Shown here: positions 54,090 to 63,067 of the stretch, in pieces
Layout of the letters: each line of letters starts with the position of its first letter
Numbering within the stretch: position 1 is the stretch's first letter
Origin: UMGS1975 sp959600905
Lineage (GTDB): Bacteria; Bacillota; Clostridia; Christensenellales; QAND01
Assembly: GCA_959600905.1 (NCBI GenBank)
Contig: CAUGNO010000001.1
Coordinates: 62,001 to 126,000, forward strand
Reading direction: 5' to 3'
DNA length: 64,000 bases
Position numbers and translations under genes: made by a program
The notes under the pieces: generated by a model
What the model was told of the DNA's origin: nothing
The model's input: only the letters and a program-made list of their open reading frames with translations
The model's database searches: none

Positions 54090-56703
54090 AAACCGCCTCA
54101 TCCTCCCCGAAAATTTGCCGGCACTCCGCTTCTGTCACAAGCACCTTACGCGGCCTGCTACCGTTGGGCGGGCCTACGATGCCAAGATCTTCCAATTCAT
54201 CTATGATTCTCGCTGCTCTGCCGTAGCCTAGTCGAAGCCTGCGCTGGATCAAAGAGGTGGATGCTTGGCCTGCCTCTATAAAAGTAAACGCGGCCTGTTC
54301 CAACATATCATCTCTTTTATCATCTCCGCCCTGGCCGCTTTTCCCTGCCTTGCTTTCCGCCTCGAGGCTTTTGTTCATCTCCTCAATGACCTCATTGCTG
54401 TATTCCGGCGCTTGCCCAGAGGCCTTCACATAATCGATAACCGCCTCCACCTCAGGATCGGAAACAAACGCTCCTTGAACACGGACGGGCTTGGGCGTAG
54501 TGCTGGTATGGAACAGCATATCGCCTTTGCCCAGCAGCTTTTCTGCCCCGCTTTGATCCAAAATTGTACGGCTGTCCGTTTGGCTGGAAACGGCAAAAGC
54601 AATCCGCGAAGGGAAATTGGCCTTGATAAGGCCGGTGATGACATCTACGCTTGGACGCTGCGTTGCCACAACCAAATGAATGCCGCAAGCGCGGCCCATC
54701 TGCGCAATTCGGCAGATGCTGTCTTCCACTTCCCTGGGAGAAGCCATCATCAGGTCTGCCAACTCATCGATGATGACAACCAAATAAGGTAAAATAGGCT
54801 CTCCCGTCATTTTCATAATGTCGTTATAGCGGGTAATATCCTTCGCGCCACGATCCGCAAACGCATTATAACGTCGCAACATCTCCGCCAAAGCCCACTG
54901 CAAGGCGCCTGCCGCCTTTTTAGGATCTGTTACCACAGGCACCATCAGATGCGGAATGCCGTTGAAGCCGGAAAGCTCCACCACCTTAGGATCAATCATA
55001 ATCAGCTTTACCTCTTCCGGCGTAGCCTTGAATAATAAGCTGACAATAAGCGAGTTTACACATACGCTCTTACCGCTGCCCGTTGTACCCGCAATCAAAA
55101 GATGTGGCATGGAGGCCAAATCAATGACGACATCATCGCCCGCAATGTTTTTTCCAAGCGCAACGGATACCTTGCTTTTCGCATTTCGGAATGCACCGCT
55201 TTCCAATACATCCCGAAGCATGACAGAGGAACGCTTTTTATTCGGCACTTCGATGCCAATGGCATTTTTCCCCGGAATGGGGGCCTCAATCCTAACCCCT
55301 GGCGCAGCCAGCGACAATGCAATATCGTCTGACAGATTTGCTATGCGGTTCACACGCACGCCGGGCGCCGGCTGTACTTCATACTGGGTGATCACAGGGC
55401 CGCTGCGAACATTAACAACCTTAGCGGATACCCCAAAGCTCGTAAAGGTTTGCTCAAGCTGCCGCGCCGCCGCCTGTGTATCCACTTGGGAAATCGGCGC
55501 TCTTTTTACATCGCTGCCCGAAGCCTTACTCAGCATAGAGATCGGGGGCACCTTATAAGCATGCAGCTCTCCTTCGATATCTGCTTTTGGAATGCTAGCC
55601 GTCTGTGCCTTGGTAATTACATCCTTGGCCACTTCTGGATCTACCGGCTCCATTTTTTCATGCTGCGCACCCCATGGCAGCAAATCCTCGCGTGCGCCTT
55701 TTACTGCTGGCTTGTCCTCTTTCTCCGGCTCCTGCACGCGTATATCTTCGTCCCCTGCATAGGGGGAGGAAAATGCTTGTTCGGTATTATCTTCATCCAG
55801 ATGCCACGGCTGTGTCAGGTCGATTTCAATCTCCTCATCGCCCAAAAACTCATCTTCAAAGCCTGCCTGGTGCAATGTCTCAGCAGAATCCGAACGGCGC
55901 ACATGACGGCGCACGGCCTCCTTCCCTACGCCGGGGAACAGCTGAATATCATCTTCGCGATTCACGATCTCCTCAAAATCATCACCTACGCGATACATCA
56001 CTTTGTCTTTGGCTGTACGCTTGCTTTCCTTTTGGGAAAACATATCGTCATCCATTTGCAATTCTTCTTCATCTGTTTCCCAGTCCATCCAATCCTGCTG
56101 CTGTTCCGCTTTCAAGCGTGCCCTTTCCCGCTGCTCTTCTTTGCGTGCTTTATGTGCCTTTGCAGCCTTCGCTTTTGCCTTTCTCTGTACCTGCCGAAGG
56201 GATACATTGGTGATAAACAATAGGGAAATCAATAAAAGCGCACCAAACAACACATAAGAGCCCGCTACCCCTAAAAGCTGTTTGATAGGATATACAAACA
56301 ACGCAGCAAAGGCGCCTAAGCCCTGGGTATGCAAGCGGCCGAGATCATAGCTGGCTTGTATACAATCCCCGTAGCTAAGCTGAGAGATATTGATATCCCC
56401 TGCCAAAGCCAGGTGTAAAATGCCAATCAACGATAAGCCTGCCATGGCATACATACATACCTGAAATTTACGAATTTTTCTATCCGAATATAAAATCAAA
56501 TATACGCCAAGCCCTACCAGCAAGACAGGCAATACATAAGCAAAAATGCCCCATACACCCAGGCTGATCTGGCGATAGGTGTCTCCTATAATGCCAGCTC
56601 CGGAAGTGAACATCCCAATCAGCATGATCAGCGCCAATGAGGATAGACAAATCCCTATGATCTCCTCACGAAGCACTTTTCTTTTTTTCTTTCTTGGTGA
56701 CAT
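54079..56703 (-). CDS. ftsK: DNA translocase FtsK/SpoIIIE
   Basis: 874-aa DNA pump that moves chromosome into the forespore or through the septum. About four membrane helices in the first 170 residues, a charged linker of about 200 residues, then the motor: Walker A GTTGSGKSV (about 537-545) and Walker B VIIDELADLM. The C-terminal gamma winged-helix domain reads KOPS/SRS sequences (GQASTSLIQRRLRLGYGRAARIIDELE). The extra acidic linker is longer than in Bacillus SpoIIIE (787 aa). Confidence 0.95.
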   Translation of the reverse strand: MSPRKKKRKVLREEIIGICLSSLALIMLIGMFTSGAGIIGDTYRQISLGVWGIFAYVLPVLLVGLGVYLILYSDRKIRKFQVCMYAMAGLSLIGILHLALAGDINISQLSYGDCIQASYDLGRLHTQGLGAFAALFVYPIKQLLGVAGSYVLFGALLLISLLFITNVSLRQVQRKAKAKAAKAHKARKEEQRERARLKAEQQQDWMDWETDEEELQMDDDMFSQKESKRTAKDKVMYRVGDDFEEIVNREDDIQLFPGVGKEAVRRHVRRSDSAETLHQAGFEDEFLGDEEIEIDLTQPWHLDEDNTEQAFSSPYAGDEDIRVQEPEKEDKPAVKGAREDLLPWGAQHEKMEPVDPEVAKDVITKAQTASIPKADIEGELHAYKVPPISMLSKASGSDVKRAPISQVDTQAAARQLEQTFTSFGVSAKVVNVRSGPVITQYEVQPAPGVRVNRIANLSDDIALSLAAPGVRIEAPIPGKNAIGIEVPNKKRSSVMLRDVLESGAFRNAKSKVSVALGKNIAGDDVVIDLASMPHLLIAGTTGSGKSVCVNSLIVSLLFKATPEEVKLIMIDPKVVELSGFNGIPHLMVPVVTDPKKAAGALQWALAEMLRRYNAFADRGAKDITRYNDIMKMTGEPILPYLVVIIDELADLMMASPREVEDSICRIAQMGRACGIHLVVATQRPSVDVITGLIKANFPSRIAFAVSSQTDSRTILDQSGAEKLLGKGDMLFHTSTTPKPVRVQGAFVSDPEVEAVIDYVKASGQAPEYSNEVIEEMNKSLEAESKAGKSGQGGDDKRDDMLEQAAFTFIEAGQASTSLIQRRLRLGYGRAARIIDELEDLGIVGPPNGSRPRKVLVTEAECRQIFGEDEAVYEE

Positions 56704-56745
56704 CCAGCTCCGAAACCTCCTATTTTCATAAAATACTCATTAAAT

Positions 56746-56774
56746 ATTATACACAATTTTACTATATAAAACAA
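56746..56774 (-). promoter_or_regulatory. Promoter of ftsK-rimO-pgsA-cinA
   Basis: Minus strand TTGTTT, 17-bp spacer, TATAAT, 43 bp before ftsK. Confidence 0.7.
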
Positions 56775-56778
56775 ATGC

Positions 56779-56817
56779 AACAGGCGCCTGGCCGATAAAG
56801 GTCAGACGCCTGTTTTT
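56779..56817. terminator. Hairpin between dpaB and ftsK
   Basis: AACAGGCG ... CGCCTGTT with further pairing (CTGGCC/GGTCAG) inside. The T-run is on the + side; on the minus strand, the direction of dpaB, the tail is only moderately T-rich (GCATTTGTTTT). Confidence 0.65.
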
Positions 56818-57426
56818 TTATTCATCCTTTAGGCATTCTCCCGCTCCTAAAAGCATTGGTTGTATCTGTTTTCCCACTAAGGCTTCTGCAATCGTTGGAA
56901 CGATGGAAGCAAAGTGCGCCTGCATGGAATTGGACTTTGTCTTAGCCCCATCCTGCCCGAAAGGAACAAAGTAATAATGCTTTGCATTGAGCAGAATCCC
57001 CAGATTTTTAGCGTTTCCAGCCAAAGCATCATTGCTGGCCAGCGCTAAGATAACAGGTCTTTGATTGCGCAGATGTGCTTTTACCGCCAGTGTGGCCGTT
57101 GTATCTGTAATGGAATTTGCTAGTTTTGCCAATGTATTGCCCGTACAAGGCGCTACAATGATAGCGTCCAGCAGCTTTTGCGGGCCGATGGGCTCTGCTT
57201 TTGGCAGCGTATCTATAATCTCTGTCCCGCAAATTTCCGTAACTTTGCGGCGCACTTCCTGTGCTTGGTTAAATCGTGTATCCAATGTACTCACATGCAT
57301 TGAAAAGATGGGACAGACCTTAACGCCGTTCTCTTTCAAACGTTTCATTTGTGGCAATACTGCGTCTATGGTACAAAAAGAACCGGTGATTACCCATCCG
57401 ATTGTCTTCCCTTGCAAAATTTCCAA
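56818..57426 (-). CDS. dpaB: Dipicolinate synthase subunit B
   Basis: 202-aa flavoprotein-fold subunit (SpoVFB) that with DpaA turns dihydrodipicolinate into dipicolinic acid for the spore core. N-terminal GWVITGSFC, then APCTGNTLAKLANSITDT and LALASNDALAGNAKNLG. TTG start at 57426 with AGGAGGGG upstream; 11 bp after dpaA. Confidence 0.94.
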   Translation of the reverse strand: MEILQGKTIGWVITGSFCTIDAVLPQMKRLKENGVKVCPIFSMHVSTLDTRFNQAQEVRRKVTEICGTEIIDTLPKAEPIGPQKLLDAIIVAPCTGNTLAKLANSITDTTATLAVKAHLRNQRPVILALASNDALAGNAKNLGILLNAKHYYFVPFGQDGAKTKSNSMQAHFASIVPTIAEALVGKQIQPMLLGAGECLKDE

Positions 57427-57437
57427 GTCAACCCCTC

Positions 57438-58250
57438 CTATATCAGATAGGGGACCATCACCTCAGCCATGCTTTTTGCCGCAGAAAATGGAAACCGTTT
57501 CCCCGGCAGCCCGTTTCCCAATACTTTGTGTATGCCATCAGGTATACATTCCCATGGGCATCCATAAGGCGCCGAAGCCAGCTCTACATAGATGCCTGTC
57601 TTTGCCATGTTGCAAAGCGCTTCTGGATCAATGATAGTATCCGGTACAGTATTGAACACGATCTCCGCATTTTCAAAAGCTTTTCCTTGCTGCCCAATCT
57701 CCAAGCAAACGATTTGCTCTAAAGCAAGCTCTGCCATACGCCTTCTATTCCTAGCCAATACCGTTACATGTGGCGTATGTATTTTCAACATTCTGCAAAG
57801 CGCGGTTGCAATGCGTCCGCTGCCGACCACCACACATTTTGTTTGGTACATGGATGCTTTGCTCAGCTCCTGGACAAGACCAATGGCCCCTTCTGCGGTA
57901 TAATATGCGTTTTCAGCAGCAAGTGTTTCGTTTTGCAACAGCTGAACCAAACAATGTCCCTTATCCTGGCAGGCCTTTATCCAATGCTCTGTAGCCGCAC
58001 CACAAAACAAATGGCTGTGTGGCGGGCAAGCCTCTAAAAGCTCCGTACGGCCGATCCCACAGATCGGTTGTTCTGCTAGCATCATTGGAAGCAGCTGATA
58101 CTCGGTTTGCGAAATATGCTGCAAAACAGCCTGGGTATTCTCCCTACGCGTATCGGAAAAATATTCTACAGAAAAACCACGCTCCCTCAAAATATCCAGT
58201 ACGATTCTATTTCTTTGGTCGCCGCCTAGAATCAAAAGATTTGGTTTCAT
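57438..58250 (-). CDS. dpaA: Dipicolinate synthase subunit A
   Basis: 270-aa NAD(P)-binding subunit (SpoVFA). N-terminal LLILGGDQRN, Rossmann GSGRIATALCRML, FNTVPDTII and ELASAPYGCPWE. First of the dpaAB operon; preceded by a promoter of sporulation type. Made in the mother cell in known spore-formers. Confidence 0.95.
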   Translation of the reverse strand: MKPNLLILGGDQRNRIVLDILRERGFSVEYFSDTRRENTQAVLQHISQTEYQLLPMMLAEQPICGIGRTELLEACPPHSHLFCGAATEHWIKACQDKGHCLVQLLQNETLAAENAYYTAEGAIGLVQELSKASMYQTKCVVVGSGRIATALCRMLKIHTPHVTVLARNRRRMAELALEQIVCLEIGQQGKAFENAEIVFNTVPDTIIDPEALCNMAKTGIYVELASAPYGCPWECIPDGIHKVLGNGLPGKRFPFSAAKSMAEVMVPYLI

Positions 58251-58271
58251 CTTTCATCCCCCTAACGACAA

Positions 58272-58301
58272 TATTGTATGCGGTTTTCATTCTCCATTTG
58301 C
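58272..58301 (-). promoter_or_regulatory. Probable mother-cell sigma (SigE/SigK-type) promoter of dpaAB
   Basis: Minus strand GCAAATG, 14-bp spacer, CATACAATA. The -10 fits both the SigE form (CATACAHT) and the SigK form (CATANNNTA). No TATAAT-type promoter is seen in this gap. Confidence 0.65.
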
Positions 58302-58306
58302 CAATG

Positions 58307-58334
58307 AAAAAGGCATCCACTATGGATGCCTTTT
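58307..58334 (-). terminator. Terminator after the M16 peptidase gene
   Basis: 12-bp stem AAAAGGCATCCA / TGGATGCCTTTT, loop CTA; minus-strand tail TTTTTCATT. Confidence 0.85.
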
Positions 58335-58355
58335 GTGTATTAATGCATGAACTGA

Positions 58356-59615
58356 TTATTGCAGCACAGCCTGCAAAGCTTTTTCATCGATCTTTCCAAC
58401 TGCGCTTCCCGCCAGCTTATCCCTATCAAATATGATCGGCAAAATCGCCTGGATATCCTCCATTTTTACCTTTTCAATGCTGGCAATGGTTTCTTCAGCT
58501 GTGCGTATCTTTCCCGTCATCACCATGGAACGGCCAATGGAATTCATCCTCGAACTCGTAGACTCTAGCCCCAAAATATAGTTACCCTTTAGCTGCTCTT
58601 TAGATCGATTAAACTCTTCTTGGCTCAAGCCGTTTTTCAAAATATCCTGCATTTCATCCAACAGCAGCTGATATACCTCCACCGCCTTTGCAGCCGTAAC
58701 GCCCGCATAGATAGAGTATACGCCGTTGCGTACATAGGTCGAAGGATGGGAGTACACATCATACGCCAGACCCCGTTGCTCACGGATCTGTTGAAAAAGC
58801 CGAGAGGACATGCTGCCGCCAAAGGCATTGTTGAAAACATTCAACGCATACATCCTCTCATCCTCCAAGCTAAAGCCCGGCATGCTCAAGCAAAGGTGCG
58901 CCTGTTCAATCGGCTTTACCCTGGATAAAAAACGCGGCTTTGCACCGCCAAAGGCTTCATACCGATAGGGCTTGCAGCCCGAAGGCTTCAGGTGCTTTGT
59001 CTGCTCGGCTACCAGATCGCAAAACGCCTCAAAGTCAATGCCGCCCGCTGCTGCAAACACGATGTTTTCCGGCACATACTGCCGTTCCAAATATCGCAGC
59101 ATGATATCCTTGGTCATGTTTGCGATACTATCTGCGGTACCCAAGATAGGACGAGCCAACGGATGGTCCCCAAAATACGCCTCCGAAAGCAGATCATGCA
59201 CCAGGTCCTCCGGCGTGTCCTCAACCATGTTGATTTCCTCTAGAACAACGCCCTTTTCCTTTTGCATCTCTGTTTCATCCAGCGTAGCATGAAATACGAT
59301 ATCACAAAGCAGATCCAGCGTCTGCGGTAGCTTTTCATCTACGATTCTGGCATGGTAACAGGTACATTCCTTCGAGGTAAACGCATTGAGAATACCTCCC
59401 ATACCATCCATCTCGGCCGCAATCTGTTGAGCTGTACGCCTTTCGGTTCCTTTAAAGAGCATATGCTCGATAAAATGAGAAACCCCTCTTTCCTCTACCG
59501 CTACTTCATTGGCGGATCCCGTTCCGATCCAAATGCCCACGCTTACAGAGCGAAACCCTTCTATTTTCTGTCCGACAACACGGACCCCATTTTCCAAGGT
59601 TCGTTCAAAATACAT
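58356..59615 (-). CDS. mlpA: M16 family zinc peptidase (MlpA/YmxG-like)
   Basis: 419-aa pitrilysin-family peptidase. Zinc motif HFIEH (47-51) with the distal glutamate in KEKGVVLEEI; the C-terminal FNNAFGGSMSSRLFQQIREQRGLAYDV is the substrate-binding region. Cytoplasmic, no signal peptide. Position between ylxY and dpaA matches Bacillus mlpA. Confidence 0.92.
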   Translation of the reverse strand: MYFERTLENGVRVVGQKIEGFRSVSVGIWIGTGSANEVAVEERGVSHFIEHMLFKGTERRTAQQIAAEMDGMGGILNAFTSKECTCYHARIVDEKLPQTLDLLCDIVFHATLDETEMQKEKGVVLEEINMVEDTPEDLVHDLLSEAYFGDHPLARPILGTADSIANMTKDIMLRYLERQYVPENIVFAAAGGIDFEAFCDLVAEQTKHLKPSGCKPYRYEAFGGAKPRFLSRVKPIEQAHLCLSMPGFSLEDERMYALNVFNNAFGGSMSSRLFQQIREQRGLAYDVYSHPSTYVRNGVYSIYAGVTAAKAVEVYQLLLDEMQDILKNGLSQEEFNRSKEQLKGNYILGLESTSSRMNSIGRSMVMTGKIRTAEETIASIEKVKMEDIQAILPIIFDRDKLAGSAVGKIDEKALQAVLQ

Positions 59616-59666
59616 GATCGTCCTCCTCTTTTGTTCCTCTTATAGTACCAGTTTTCCCCAATTCTT

Positions 59667-60362
59667 TCAATCAATGAGCAATTGTGAAATATTTTGATTT
59701 TTCCATCCGTTTTCTTGCAGGCTTTTCTGCACAGCCAATAGCATAGATTCATTGACAGTCTGGGCATCTAAATATACGAAATCTCCTTTTTTTAGCTGTC
59801 CCATCAATATATCCGCAAATTCCTCTTCTGTTTTATGCACAATCGCTCTGCCGTCCTGGCTAAATAGCACAATATTGATTTCCTGTTCTTTACAAGCATT
59901 TTTGATGGCACCGTTTGCTTGCTGCCGATAGGGCATATAAAACCGGACTTGCTTCCCCATTGTGTTTTCATAGCATCCCATCTCTTTGTGCAGTTGGTTA
60001 CGGATCTCTTCATTGCTCAAGTTTTTTGTATCAATCATCCCTTGAAGAATGATTTCATGCCCCATCTCCTCCATAGCGCGAATCTCTTCTGGATCATTTT
60101 CCAACTGCTCCGCAGTGACAGCAATGGAAAATACAATTCCGTTCTCATGGCCAAGTTTTGCTGCCTCCGCAATCTCCTTTTCCCCATCCTGTCCGCTTAG
60201 CAAAAAGGCGATGCCTTCTGAATTTCCTTTATAGATGGGAGACTGGCCTACCTGTGCAAATACATTTTGTAGCATGGCAGCGTTGGTTGCCAGATAAATG
60301 GATGCGATCATCAGCAGCAAGACAATGTTAATGGCAAAGTATTTTTTCGCTCTTGTATTCAT
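59667..60362 (-). CDS. ylxY: YlxY-like protein, degenerate polysaccharide deacetylase
   Basis: 231-aa protein with an N-terminal membrane anchor (about 10-30) and a NodB-like beta/alpha barrel remnant. The metal-binding motifs of active deacetylases (TFDDGP and HxxxH) are absent; SGQDGEKE and GMIDTKNLSNEE stand in their place. Identified mainly by position between pnp and mlpA, as ylxY in Bacillus. Start ATG 60362 behind GAGGTGGAG; a GTG two codons upstream is possible. Confidence 0.7.
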   Translation of the reverse strand: MNTRAKKYFAINIVLLLMIASIYLATNAAMLQNVFAQVGQSPIYKGNSEGIAFLLSGQDGEKEIAEAAKLGHENGIVFSIAVTAEQLENDPEEIRAMEEMGHEIILQGMIDTKNLSNEEIRNQLHKEMGCYENTMGKQVRFYMPYRQQANGAIKNACKEQEINIVLFSQDGRAIVHKTEEEFADILMGQLKKGDFVYLDAQTVNESMLLAVQKSLQENGWKNQNISQLLID

Positions 60363-60434
60363 TTGCACTCCACCTCGGGCTATGTATATGCAAAAGAAGG
60401 AGAAAACTTGTCCGTAGTGCTTTGTTTTCCAATC

Positions 60435-60464
60435 AAAAAGGAAGCCATGTACATGGCTTCCTTT
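60435..60464 (-). terminator. Terminator after pnp
   Basis: Perfect 13-bp stem AAAGGAAGCCATG / CATGGCTTCCTTT; minus-strand tail TTTTTGATT. Confidence 0.85.
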
Positions 60465-60480
60465 GCTGCTTTCAGGAATT

Positions 60481-62595
60481 TTATTTTTCTTTTTTCTCCT
60501 TTTTAGGCTCTGGCGGCAAGAGATCCTTCCGAGTCAAGTTGATGCGTCCCTTATCATCGATCTCGATGACCTTTACCAGAATATCATCCCCGATATTGAC
60601 AACATCCTCTACTTTTTCCACCCGTTCACGGGCCAATTTGGAAATGTGAACCATACCATCTTTACCAGGCAACAATTCAACAAACGCACCAAACGGCATG
60701 ATGCGCACGACTTTGCCAAGGTAAACTTCGCCAACCTCAATTTCCTTGACGATGCCCTCAATCATCTTACGCGCCTGATCCGCTGCTTCCTGGTCCGGCG
60801 TGCAAATGTAAACTTTGCCATCATCTTCAATATCAATGGTGACACCGGTTTCAGCAATGATTTTATTGATGGTTTTCCCTCTCGGCCCAACGACTTCCCC
60901 AATCTTTTCAGGATTGATGGTAAAGCATACGATCTTAGGCGCATACTCAGACAGATGCTCTCTAGGCTGATCGATGGTTTCCATCATCTTGCCCAATATA
61001 TACATACGGCCTTCCTTAGCCTGGGCCAAGGCACGGGTTAAGATTTCCCGGTCAATGCCCTTGATTTTAATGTCCATTTGGATAGCAGTGATCCCATCTT
61101 TGGTTCCCGCTACCTTAAAGTCCATATCGCCCAAGAAATCTTCCAGGCCCTGAATATCGGTCAGAATCGTAACACTATCGTTTTCAGTGTCCTTGATCAA
61201 TCCCATAGCAACGCCGGCAACCGGCTTTTTGATTGGTACGCCGCCATCCATCAAAGCCAGCGTAGAGGCACAGACACTCGCCATAGAGGTGCTGCCATTG
61301 CTGCTAATGACTTCGCTAACCAGCCTCAATGCGTACGGGAATGTTTCCTCATCCGGAATCATGGGTTCCAATGCACGCTCTGCCAAAGCGCCATGGCCAA
61401 TTTCACGACGCCCCGGGCCGCGCATCATACGCGTCTCGCCCACGGAATACGGCGGCATGTTGTATTGATGCATATACCGCTTGCAGTGCTCGGGAGACAG
61501 CCCATCCAGGGACTGCACTTCGCTCATAGAGCCCAGCGTCAAAATCGTCATAACCTGTGTTTGTCCACGGGTAAATACGCCGGAGCCATGCGGACGTTTC
61601 AAAATGCCGACTTCACTCCAAATGGGGCGTACTTCCGTCGTCTTACGGCCGTCTGGGCGCACACCCTGCTGGGTAATCTTACGACGCACAACCTGCTTTG
61701 TAAGATCGTAAATAATTGCATCGATGCGTTTGATTTTCTCCGGATCTTCCTCCCCAAATGCTTCAAATGCTTCCTGCTTGATCTGCTCCTGACGTGTTTC
61801 ACGCTCATAACGGTCAAAAGTATCCAAAGACCATTCTACGCGCTCTTTGACAGTTTCTGTGACCTTGGCATCAAAGTCCTCGTCGTGCTCTTCCGGTGCG
61901 ATGACCTGTTTTTCTTCACCGATTTCTGCTTGAATATCGGAAATAAAGGCACAGATCCTTTTGATCTCTTCGTGTGCAAACAGAATGGCCTCCAGCATTT
62001 CGTCTTCCGAAAGCTCTTTAGCGCCAGCCTCTACCATCATCACGGCATCCTTTGTACCGGCAACGGTCAGATTCAAACGCGAAGCCTCCATTTGCTCTAG
62101 CGTAGGATTCAAAATATATTCGCCATCCACCATGCCGACTACCACGGCAGCCGTTGGGCCGGCAAAGGGAATATCGCTGATAGATAAAGCAACCGAGGAG
62201 CCAATCATTGCATACACTGCCGGCGGAATGTCTTGATCCACTGACAATACCGTGGCAATGACCTGTACATCGTTTCTATAGTTTTTGGGAAACAGCGGAC
62301 GAAGCGGGCGGTCAATCAAACGGCTTGTCAGCACTGCTTTTTCCGTAGGACGGCCTTCACGCTTAATAAACCCTCCAGGGATCTTGCCGACTGCATACAT
62401 TTTTTCTTCAAATTCGCAGCTCAGCGGGAAAAAGTCAATGCCTTCACGCGGCTTGGCACTGGCCGTCGCCGTTACCAACACAGCCGTATCGCCGCAGCGC
62501 ACAATGCAAGAGCCGCCAGCTTGCTGTGCATACTTGCCGGTTTCGATGGTCAGCTTTCTGCCCGCCACCTCTGTTGTGAATATTCTTTCTTCCAT
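60481..62595 (-). CDS. pnp: Polyribonucleotide nucleotidyltransferase (PNPase)
   Basis: 3'-5' phosphorolytic exoribonuclease, 704 aa. Two RNase PH domains (GDTAVLVTATAS, and GSGVFTRGQTQVMT with the GHGALAERAL segment), then KH (IGEVVGPRGKTINKI) and S1 (GEVYLGKVVRIMPFGAFVELLPGKDGMVHIS) at the C-terminus. Start ATG 62595 with GAAGGAG upstream; an in-frame extension towards rpsO is not credible. Follows rpsO as usual. Confidence 0.96.
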   Translation of the reverse strand: MEERIFTTEVAGRKLTIETGKYAQQAGGSCIVRCGDTAVLVTATASAKPREGIDFFPLSCEFEEKMYAVGKIPGGFIKREGRPTEKAVLTSRLIDRPLRPLFPKNYRNDVQVIATVLSVDQDIPPAVYAMIGSSVALSISDIPFAGPTAAVVVGMVDGEYILNPTLEQMEASRLNLTVAGTKDAVMMVEAGAKELSEDEMLEAILFAHEEIKRICAFISDIQAEIGEEKQVIAPEEHDEDFDAKVTETVKERVEWSLDTFDRYERETRQEQIKQEAFEAFGEEDPEKIKRIDAIIYDLTKQVVRRKITQQGVRPDGRKTTEVRPIWSEVGILKRPHGSGVFTRGQTQVMTILTLGSMSEVQSLDGLSPEHCKRYMHQYNMPPYSVGETRMMRGPGRREIGHGALAERALEPMIPDEETFPYALRLVSEVISSNGSTSMASVCASTLALMDGGVPIKKPVAGVAMGLIKDTENDSVTILTDIQGLEDFLGDMDFKVAGTKDGITAIQMDIKIKGIDREILTRALAQAKEGRMYILGKMMETIDQPREHLSEYAPKIVCFTINPEKIGEVVGPRGKTINKIIAETGVTIDIEDDGKVYICTPDQEAADQARKMIEGIVKEIEVGEVYLGKVVRIMPFGAFVELLPGKDGMVHISKLARERVEKVEDVVNIGDDILVKVIEIDDKGRINLTRKDLLPPEPKKEKKEK

Positions 62596-62635
62596 CTTTC
62601 GTTTTCTACTCCTTCTTGGCATACGTGCCCGGTAT

Positions 62636-62664
62636 AAAAAGATAGAGCGAGTAACACCCGCTCT
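62636..62664 (-). terminator. Hairpin between rpsO and pnp
   Basis: AGAGCGAGT / ACCCGCTCT, 9-bp stem, loop AAC; minus-strand tail ATCTTTTT. A terminator or processing site, as at rpsO-pnp in other bacteria. Confidence 0.75.
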
Positions 62665-62674
62665 AATAAGTGGC

Positions 62675-62938
62675 TTAGTGGCGCAGACCCAATTCAGCAA
62701 TTAGCTTTCTGTATCTCTCAATATCCTTTTCCTTGAGGTAATTGAGCAGACCGCGGCGACGGCCAACCATCTGCAATAGACCACGACGAGAATGATGATC
62801 TTTTTTGTTGAGCTTTAGATGCTCGTTCAGATGATTGATTCTTTCCGTCAAAAGTGCGATTTGCACTTCCGGAGATCCGGTATCCCCTTCATGGGTGGCA
62901 AACTGCTGCATGATTTCTGCTTTGCGTTCTTTTGTCAT
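62675..62938 (-). CDS. rpsO: Ribosomal protein S15
   Basis: 87-aa S15 of the 30S platform. Signature GDTGSPEVQIALLTERINHLNEHLKLNKKDHHSRRGLL fully conserved (positions about 20-58). AAGGAG 9 nt before the ATG. Upstream is an 80-90-nt leader with a G-rich tract. Confidence 0.97.
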   Translation of the reverse strand: MTKERKAEIMQQFATHEGDTGSPEVQIALLTERINHLNEHLKLNKKDHHSRRGLLQMVGRRRGLLNYLKEKDIERYRKLIAELGLRH

Positions 62939-62965
62939 GTTTTCATACTCCTTTTATGATAATAC

Positions 62966-63056
62966 CCCCGCCGCCCGTGCCTGCCGCCGGAGAACAGCGC
63001 ACAACACAGAACGTGGTTGACAAAAAAATAGTATCATATCCCTATTGCTTTGTAAA
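62966..63056 (-). promoter_or_regulatory. rpsO promoter and G-rich leader
   Basis: Promoter: minus strand TTTACA, 17-bp spacer, TACTAT (63028-63056). The leader contains GGCGGCAGGCACGGGCGGCG and further G (62966-62992), a possible G-quadruplex or S15 autoregulatory element. Confidence 0.55.
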
Positions 63057-63067
63057 CTACTTTTCCA

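Noticed and set aside
54956..55558. Long + strand open frame opposite ftsK
   Set aside because: It is a shadow of the ftsK reading frame, with no ribosome site and no recognisable protein signature.
61078..62100. Long + strand open frame opposite pnp
   Set aside because: Antisense shadow of a strongly conserved PNPase frame; its composition is that of a reversed coding sequence.
63017..63045. + strand TTGACA near the rpsO promoter
   Set aside because: No -10 box at an acceptable distance and no + strand gene downstream.
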